A stretch of 23,136 bases of DNA, taken from positions 46,627-69,762 of the forward strand of contig NW_014040437.1 of the NCBI RefSeq assembly GCF_001186125.1, in the 5' to 3' direction. Made by a program: the position numbers and the translations under genes. The notes under the pieces were generated by a model, which saw only the letters and a list, made by a program, of their open reading frames with translations, had not been told where the DNA came from and searched no databases. The DNA comes from Sphaeroforma arctica JP610. Its lineage: Eukaryota; Opisthokonta; Ichthyosporea; Ichthyophonida. Shown here piece after piece: positions 19,201-23,136 of the stretch; the stretch's first letter is position 1; each line of letters starts with the position of its first letter.

Positions 19201-22200
19201 ATTCCCGAGACTTTCACCTGCACCGGTCCTATTTTCTCGAGGACTGGTGCGCTAGGAGTACGCTCATGTTCATATAGGAGGATAGGGATGCGCACGTGTT
19301 CGCCCTCCCGACAGAAGTCGTCCGCATGCTTGCGCGCCAGCTTGTGGTACTGATGGCGCAGCAACCGAAACTGCCGCACCAATGCACGCACGCAAGTGGT
19401 GTGAGTGAGGATCAATGAATCCAGTGTGTGTATGTCGGCCGCATCGCATATGATGTGTGTATTTGTAGGGGTATCGGTGGCCTGAATAGCTGGGTGAGTG
19501 ACAGTGCCAGTGTCCGCGCGAGCGGGTGTGCATGCGGGTACGTTCATCGACGAACCCGCACCTGCAGACACACCTGTGCGTGTGTGAAGCGTATCATAAG
19601 ACGCCGCATATGACTGGGTGGATGTATCCGTCATGATAGATTCGGCTCTTGATGGTATGGCTGGTACTTCTGTGGTGCGTTGGAGTGTCAGACCCGACAG
19701 CGACGCACATACTGTCAGTTCAGCCGTGGCAAAGTGGCGATCGGGCAGCAGTATCTCCAGGGGGGTGGGGCGTACTATAGGGAGAGTGACAGAGGTATCA
19801 ACAATGGCCGAGCTTAACGGTCACAAGTACCAGGGGAGGGGGGTTTGAAAGGGTATCGGGTTTCCGATGACCAGAAGTCAACCGAAATCACCAGGTAGAG
19901 GCAGCAGCAAGCGAATCGAAAGTATACGACGACGAACTCCGCACATACTTTGACTACGATGCATGCCCAAGCAAGCAAGCATTCACTCAGGTGCAGAAGA
20001 AGTGGGTAAGACACACTACTCAACGGAACACAAAGGTCACTGACATATACACGCATCGGTGGCGTGAGCAGTGCTCACCTGCATGCATGAGTTTGCGGAG
20101 GGTCAAGCGGCGAGTGCCGATCCGTGTGTGGCTGCCCTTGGCCGGTTTTTTTCTGCGAATGAAGATTACATATAGTAAATACCACTGGTGCGTTGGCGTG
20201 GAATGAGAAATGGGTACCAGACGTCGTACCGGGGAGCTTGCAAGCAAACAATAAAACATGGAAGGACTCAATGCAAGCAAGTAATAAAACATGGCAGGGG
20301 TGACCCAGAGTGTAGTTGACAGAGGGACACGTTGTAGAATAGGGTAGTGCAGGTTAGACTACCGATCTGAATACAATTCCGCAATCACAGGTGCGCCAAT
20401 TCACCAATTGACCAGAGGAGGGGGTTACTTCGCTCGTCTAAGAGAACATTTGCGCTCCACCTTGATGGCATACGAATGTATAGCCAGTGTAGCATGTTTG
20501 CCCACAATCAATAAAATACACACACACACATGTGCGTGACATACGCACAAGGCTCATTTGTTTCTGACAAGTGTGGTCTTGAGTATCAAATACGAACACA
20601 TGAAAATCCACACCCATAGATGCGGACGTCATATGGTTTGATGCTGCATCTAGTACTTACCCTTTGGGAATGGACTCGTCAGACACATAGTACACGTTCA
20701 GCAGTAAATCCAATTCGATGGCGTTCACTTCTATGCTGAGCTATTTAGAGATGAGGCAAACCCAAAATCTCACGTTAAGACCTTAACAACTAAACATGGT
20801 TACACGCGCATGCGTGCAATGGTCACTCTCACACTCAATACTTTATAGGCCCGTGATCACTGAACCCATGTTTATCTGTGTATACAGGCGAACCGATGAT
20901 ACATCCTCCATGGTGTACAACGCACACAATCTGATTGAATTCAATGCTCACGACCAGAAGCATATCCGACTAAAGGAGAAAGTATTGATAAGCACACACA
21001 TCAAAGTACGTATCCTTCACTGTAAAACACCCAGATGCACATGTGCACAAGCGTTCGACTAGCCGATTCCCCAGCGTAACTACTAGACGCACCTTCATCA
21101 CATCGCCGATGGCAGTGCTGGCGCGAAAGTGGACGAGATCGCAGAGTTTGGTTTGCTCTCTGCAGCGTGACGAGGATCAAATGTGGGGGTGTATCACAGT
21201 CAGTAACTATGAAGTGTGCGCTGGTAGTAGGCCAAACCAACGCGAGTGTGTACCATCTGGGCAAGGCGGGAATTGCAACTATGTGACCAGTCCAGCGTCT
21301 ACGAGCTCGGATAGTTCTGGACACTTAAAGTCCAAAATGGCCCCCCACGGGGATAGTCCACCGCGCATGGACTACAGTGCGGATCAGTCACACACGCATA
21401 GTGTATCATAAGTGTATACTATACGGATATCACCGTTCGTGCTGATTGTGGGGAATATATTGCAATACGAATGGCTACGCTACAGCACTAGCAGCAGCAG
21501 CCTGGAATCGCATCCCTTTGGCACAGGCCCAATTGGTTTACTCTTGACCCGATTACATGTTGTTAGTGCGTTGCGCGTGCTCAGGTCTTGTGTATGTTCG
21601 GATCTCTTGTCTCAGGAGACATGCGCCACATAACGGTTTCCTGTGGCAAGCAGGTACTTATAATAAGCGAACACTCTGCCCTATGACAGGTCTGGTCCGG
21701 TCCTACGCGTATGCGAGAGCTATCTGAGTGCGTATGTACTGATATCTATATGCCTGTACGATATACCTGACCTCGTGCTGTATCTTTGACCACTGGTGCC
21801 GCGTGTGCATGTGCAGTATAATGTGTGCACATTCATCTGTCAAGTCTGTGGCCCACTGCATAGGATTCAGTAGCATAAGCATACCACACCAACACTCACC
21901 TGCCAAACCGCGGGGTGAAGGTAGTGCTGCAGAACCCATGCTTGTCCGACGTCAGTGCGGCTGGTGTCACGTTGTTGTTCGACTGAAACAGGCCGAAATG
22001 CGCCTTGATCTCTGAGGTACCTGGTGCATGTTGTGGAGTGTGCTTCGTATTATCGGGCGCGCTTATTTAAACGGTTCCATAGGGAAATCAGAAGTTAAAT
22101 GTCGAGTTGCTCTATGGAGGTTTCGTGAAAAGTGGGTTCGGAATTGAAAGCATGATAGCGCCACGGTGGAGGAAGAAGATCGACTTCTGCAAGGGGTATC

Positions 22201-22760
22201 CATAAATATGTAAATACTTTGCATCCATACATAATGTATACACATTCAGATAAGAAGACACACCTATTCACATTCAGATGAGAATACACACTAGTATGTG
22301 ATGAAATTGTTGCCTCAATACGTGACCTATACACATTCACATAAGAAGACACACTAGTATGTGATGAAATAGTTGCCTCAATACATGATCTATACACATT
22401 CAGATAAGAAGACACACTAGTATGTGATGAAATAGTTGCCTCAATACATGACCTATACACATTCAGATAAGAAGACACACTATTATGTGATGATATAGTT
22501 GTGAGCGCATACACAATGCAGAGCCGAAAACGATGACGAAATGAAATGGGTGTTCATTCTTCTGTGTGTTAAATCCTCAGAATTCAAGCTTCTGTTATAT
22601 GTTAACATTATCTAGCATTAACTGTTTTCAGGTCTATTGATTAAACCCATCTATCAGTCAAATTACAAACATACCTTCAGGCTCAACTGTCGGGACGTAA
22701 CACTCAATGTCCACATCCACGAGACTCTTCGGTTCCATGCGCAACTCAATATAGTAGTAT
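11221..22760 (-). CDS. FAM135: FAM135-family protein with DUF676 serine-esterase domain; eleven exons assembled, 5' end outside window
   Basis: Joined minus-strand exons: 22760-22675, 22011-21900, 21855-21767, 20735-20661, 20152-20079, 19774-18516, 17754-17687, 17109-15126, 14130-13935, 12974-12822, 12395-11221 (5,271 nt). Every intron is GT-AG and phases agree at nine of ten joins; the exception is 21900/21855. The N-terminal exons match the FAM135/DUF3657 domain and the last four the DUF676 lipase-like domain: VHGLAGS oxyanion block, AHSQG nucleophile elbow, LAGPHLG, GLWFLSN, and LDGYVPVHS with Asp and His. The middle, roughly 1,000 residues, is Thr/Ser/His-rich and looks disordered. FAM135 proteins are intracellular, predicted alpha/beta hydrolases of poorly known substrate. 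The first coding exon is to the right of 23136. Family assignment is strong; exact exon borders are inferred. Confidence 0.85.
12577..12800. repeat. 90-bp tandem repeat in the intron between exons 10 and 11
   Basis: Units starting with a CTTATACTCACTC-like word begin near 12577, 12667 and 12757, each followed by CGAAGTAGTAAA-like and CCTTGGTACACG-like words. The third unit is incomplete and ends at the exon 10 donor region. Confidence 0.8.
12822..12974 (-). CDS. FAM135-like exon 10
   Basis: Acceptor CGTGCACAG before 12974, donor GTCG|GTATGC at 12821. Phase 1 in and out. It encodes TPTHAVSPLVGFGLWFLSNF and then DSIAQLKRADGG...SLLYRLAHHPV, matching the family helix G-L-W-F-M-x-K and the following S-x-x-x-L-x-x-L-(T/S)...L-Y-x-L-(S/A) block. 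Confidence 0.86.
12989..13460. repeat. Composite GAGT minisatellite with (TA)n blocks
   Basis: The intron between exons 9 and 10 carries long (GAGT)n runs broken by (TA)n at 13019-13076 and 13203-13236. A block reading AAGTGGGTTTGGGATTTTG, or nearly so, recurs near 13127, 13289 and 13458, giving a higher-order period of about 160-170 bp. The GAGT runs start only about 15 bp upstream of the exon 10 acceptor. Confidence 0.92.
13935..14130 (-). CDS. FAM135-like exon 9: nucleophile elbow
   Basis: Acceptor CATGCACACAG before 14130 with a CTAAC branch-like word about 25 nt upstream, donor CTGG|GTATGT at 13934. Phase 0 in, phase 1 out. It encodes the segment ISFIAHSQGALVVRL, then FLSLAGPHLG. The catalytic Ser codon is 14037-14035. 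Other FAM135 proteins have G-H-S-L-G here; this one has A-H-S-Q-G, so two non-catalytic positions differ while Ser and the preceding His are kept. Confidence 0.88.
14967..15103. repeat. CA-rich minisatellite, CACCTATGTAACA unit
   Basis: At least six copies of ACACCTATGTAACACAC-like units, 17-25 bp each, in the intron between exons 8 and 9, ending about 22 bp before the exon 8 donor. Confidence 0.9.
15126..17109 (-). CDS. FAM135-like exon 8: disordered region and start of the esterase domain
   Basis: Acceptor CTCGTCTCACCACAG before 17109, donor CACACAG|GTAGGA at 15125. Phase 2 in, phase 0 out. About 590 residues are low-complexity (Thr, Ser, His, Gly, Ala) with an exact 10-residue duplication; the last 60 begin the DUF676 domain with MHVVVLVHGLAGSRYDFRVY (oxyanion HG at 15278-15273) and LLLSKANEDKTYDS. 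The His/Cys-rich tail before that block (for example HVCTDAHTCARTHHDAG) comes from CA-rich DNA and may reflect microsatellite-like expansion within the exon. Confidence 0.85.
16711..16770. repeat. Exact 30-bp tandem duplication inside exon 8
   Basis: Bases 16711-16740 and 16741-16770 are identical. In the protein this repeats the ten residues SGEVRSTTAT twice without breaking the frame. Confidence 0.95.
17687..17754 (-). CDS. FAM135-like exon 7, short
   Basis: Acceptor GCATACCACACAG before 17754, donor CGCAG|GTGTGT at 17686. It enters in phase 0 and leaves in phase 2, exactly linking exons 6 and 8. It encodes RHQNLYRSQLSSTWHEARDN, reminiscent of the helix before the E-H-P-R-E motif of other members. 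Support is phase and splice sites with weak similarity. Confidence 0.55.
18083..18430. repeat. 29-bp tandem repeat, twelve copies
   Basis: The unit is GCGGGAAAGACATATGCTTG plus CGAGAAAGA, arranged head to tail without spacers in the intron between exons 6 and 7. Copies differ at one to three positions; two have one-base indels. Long frames on both strands are produced by the repeat and are not genes. Confidence 0.95.
18516..19774 (-). CDS. FAM135-like exon 6: end of N-terminal domain plus linker
   Basis: Acceptor CACTCTCCCTATAG before 19774 with a good pyrimidine tract, donor CCCAT|GTATGT at 18515. Phase 1 in, phase 0 out. The first 40 residues (PLEILLPDRHFATAEL, then TVCASLSGLTLQ) match the last strands of the N-terminal domain. 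A helical segment SLILTHTTCVRALVRQFRLL follows around codons 120-145, then a long hydrophilic stretch, then a second helical segment AVIVAHLTSLSRQLSALFVE near the end. Confidence 0.78.
20079..20152 (-). CDS. FAM135-like exon 5
   Basis: Acceptor TTCATTCGCAG before 20152, donor TGCAG|GTGAGC at 20078. Phase 2 in, phase 1 out, both consistent with neighbours. It encodes a basic loop and the strand RIGTRRLTLRKLMHA, equivalent to the I-S-S-R-T-L-K-L segment of other members. Confidence 0.72.
20661..20735 (-). CDS. FAM135-like exon 4
   Basis: Donor AAAGG|GTAAGT at 20660; acceptor taken as AGCTCAG before 20735 because it matches phase 2 (ACATAG before 20730 and AAATAG before 20740 are alternatives). 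It encodes IEVNAIELDLLLNVYYVSDE, matching the family strand that reads L-L-x-L-D-L-H-F-T-D. Confidence 0.68.
20888..21411 (+). other. Possible plus-strand exons nested in the intron between FAM135-like exons 3 and 4
   Basis: At 20888-21005, acceptor TTATCTGTGTATACAG and donor AAA|GTACGT bracket an open frame with a protein-like sequence around NAHNLIEFNAHDQKHIRLKE. A second acceptor, CTACTAG before 21075, starts THLHHIADGSAGAKVDEIAE in matching phase, ending at a stop near 21168. An overlapping frame runs to 21411 with a hydrophilic tail. No family was recognised. The alternative is chance openness in intron sequence. Confidence 0.25.
21767..21855 (-). CDS. FAM135-like exon 3
   Basis: Acceptor CCTATGCAG before 21855, donor GTCAG|GTATAT at 21766. 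The only open frame reads WATDLTDECAHIILHMHTR and on to KIQHEV. DLTDECAHIILHMH corresponds to the conserved L-N-D-hydrophobic-F strand. Entry must be phase 0 although the previous exon leaves in phase 2. Exit is phase 2. Confidence 0.62.
21900..22011 (-). CDS. FAM135-like exon 2
   Basis: Acceptor ACCTCAG before 22011, donor GGCAG|GTGAGT at 21899. It enters in phase 1, as the previous exon requires. It encodes EIKAHFGLFQSNNNV, later HGFCSTTFTPRFG, which lines up with the family segment ending S-K-T-F in other members. Exit is phase 2, which the next exon does not accept (see findings). Confidence 0.68.
22236..22503. repeat. 63-bp tandem repeat, about four copies, in the intron between exons 1 and 2
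   Basis: A unit containing TATACACATTCAGATAAGAA and ACACTAGTATGTGATGAAAT recurs with a 63-bp period; the left end carries a shortened copy. Because 63 is a multiple of three, the minus strand stays open across it (frame 22514-22095), giving a 21-residue repeated peptide. Confidence 0.92.
22675..22760 (-). CDS. FAM135-like exon 1 of window
   Basis: Acceptor CTCTCTGATTAG before 22760, donor GAAG|GTATGT at 22674. It enters in phase 2 and leaves in phase 1. It encodes YYYIELRMEPKSLVDVDIE and a few more residues, matching the FAM135 N-terminal strand that reads G-(F/Y)-Y-x-I/L-R in other members. The upstream exon, expected to carry the family's D-L-F-x-x-G block, is outside the window. Confidence 0.68.
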
Positions 22761-22866
22761 CTAATCAGAGAGTGTTTGTTTTAATCATGTCAGGACACTA
22801 TAACTGTTTTACCCCTTCTTTTGTCTCGCCCCTGGAATATGTATACAAATAGTCTCACACCCGAAT

Positions 22867-23136
22867 ATCTATATATACATGTATATATATATACATACAC
22901 ATATACGCACACACATGCACAGACGCACACACACCCCACACCTACCACCCCCACCCACACCCACTTACCAAATAACTCAGACACTCACGACATCACACAC
23001 ACACACACACACACACACAACCACACCCACACCCACACACACACATATATATATGTATATATCTGTACACAGACACAGACACAGACACAGACACAGACAC
23101 ACACATATATATATATGTATATATACATAGACCTAC
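22867..23136. repeat. Mixed TA/CA/CAGACA microsatellite block at right edge
   Basis: (TA)n and TATACA runs at 22867-22905 and 23043-23062, CA runs around 22998-23020, CAGACA repeats at 23070-23100, then TA again. Minus-strand transcription would place it in an upstream FAM135-like intron. A GTAAGT donor-like word on the minus strand near 22972 has no frame that fits the next exon. Confidence 0.9.

Noticed and set aside
22095-22200. VDLLPPPWRYHAF on the minus strand as the FAM135 D-L-F-x-x-G exon
   Set aside because: It lies downstream, not upstream, of the exon that should follow it, and there is no usable donor after it.
22937-22984. Minus-strand GTAAGT near 22972 as donor of an upstream FAM135-like exon
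   Set aside because: The frame required to enter exon 1 in phase 2 has a stop a few codons before the donor.

Overview
The window is nuclear eukaryotic DNA: long genes are split by GT-AG introns, two classes of LTR retrotransposon are present, and microsatellites and minisatellites are abundant. Nothing bacterial or phage-like is seen. The species cannot be named from the sequence. A unicellular relative of animals, or another protist with gene-poor, repeat-rich DNA, would fit, but that is inference.

Layout, left to right. Positions 1-2357 (minus strand) hold the 5' half of a Ty3/gypsy-like retrotransposon: a gag frame, then a protease frame in the -1 register that is crossed by one UGA and runs off the left edge. 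Positions 3850-5340 (plus strand) hold a badly decayed Ty1/copia-like element, recognised from scattered motifs in three frames: a CCHC knuckle, a protease core, a gag-pre-integrase zinc motif and an integrase core. Positions 6330-6684 (minus) are the last exon of a two-finger C2H2 protein with the tandem CWCH2 pattern. A three-copy repeat of about 200 bp follows at 6954-7570. Positions 8396-8992 (minus) carry the first exon, and probably the second, of a gene whose product begins like a mitochondrial precursor. Positions 9040-11036 are repeat-rich and mostly unassigned.

The right half (11221-22760, minus strand) is one large gene that is not visible as a single ORF. Splice-site consensus, phase and family resemblance let eleven coding exons be joined into an almost complete FAM135-family protein (N-terminal DUF3657-type domain, long disordered middle, C-terminal DUF676 serine-esterase/lipase-like domain) of about 1,750 residues within the window. 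The first coding exon lies beyond the right edge. Ser, Asp and His of the hydrolase triad are present. Two features are odd: a cysteine-rich insertion near the C-terminus, and a one-step reading-phase conflict at a 44-nt intron. Several of the gene's introns carry their own unrelated tandem repeat (63, 29, about 90 bp, GAGT-type and CA-type).

The genes do not form an operon or pathway. The left half is retrotransposon remains and short gene ends, and the right half is a single multi-exon gene. No tRNA, rRNA, CRISPR array or bacterial-type regulatory site was found.
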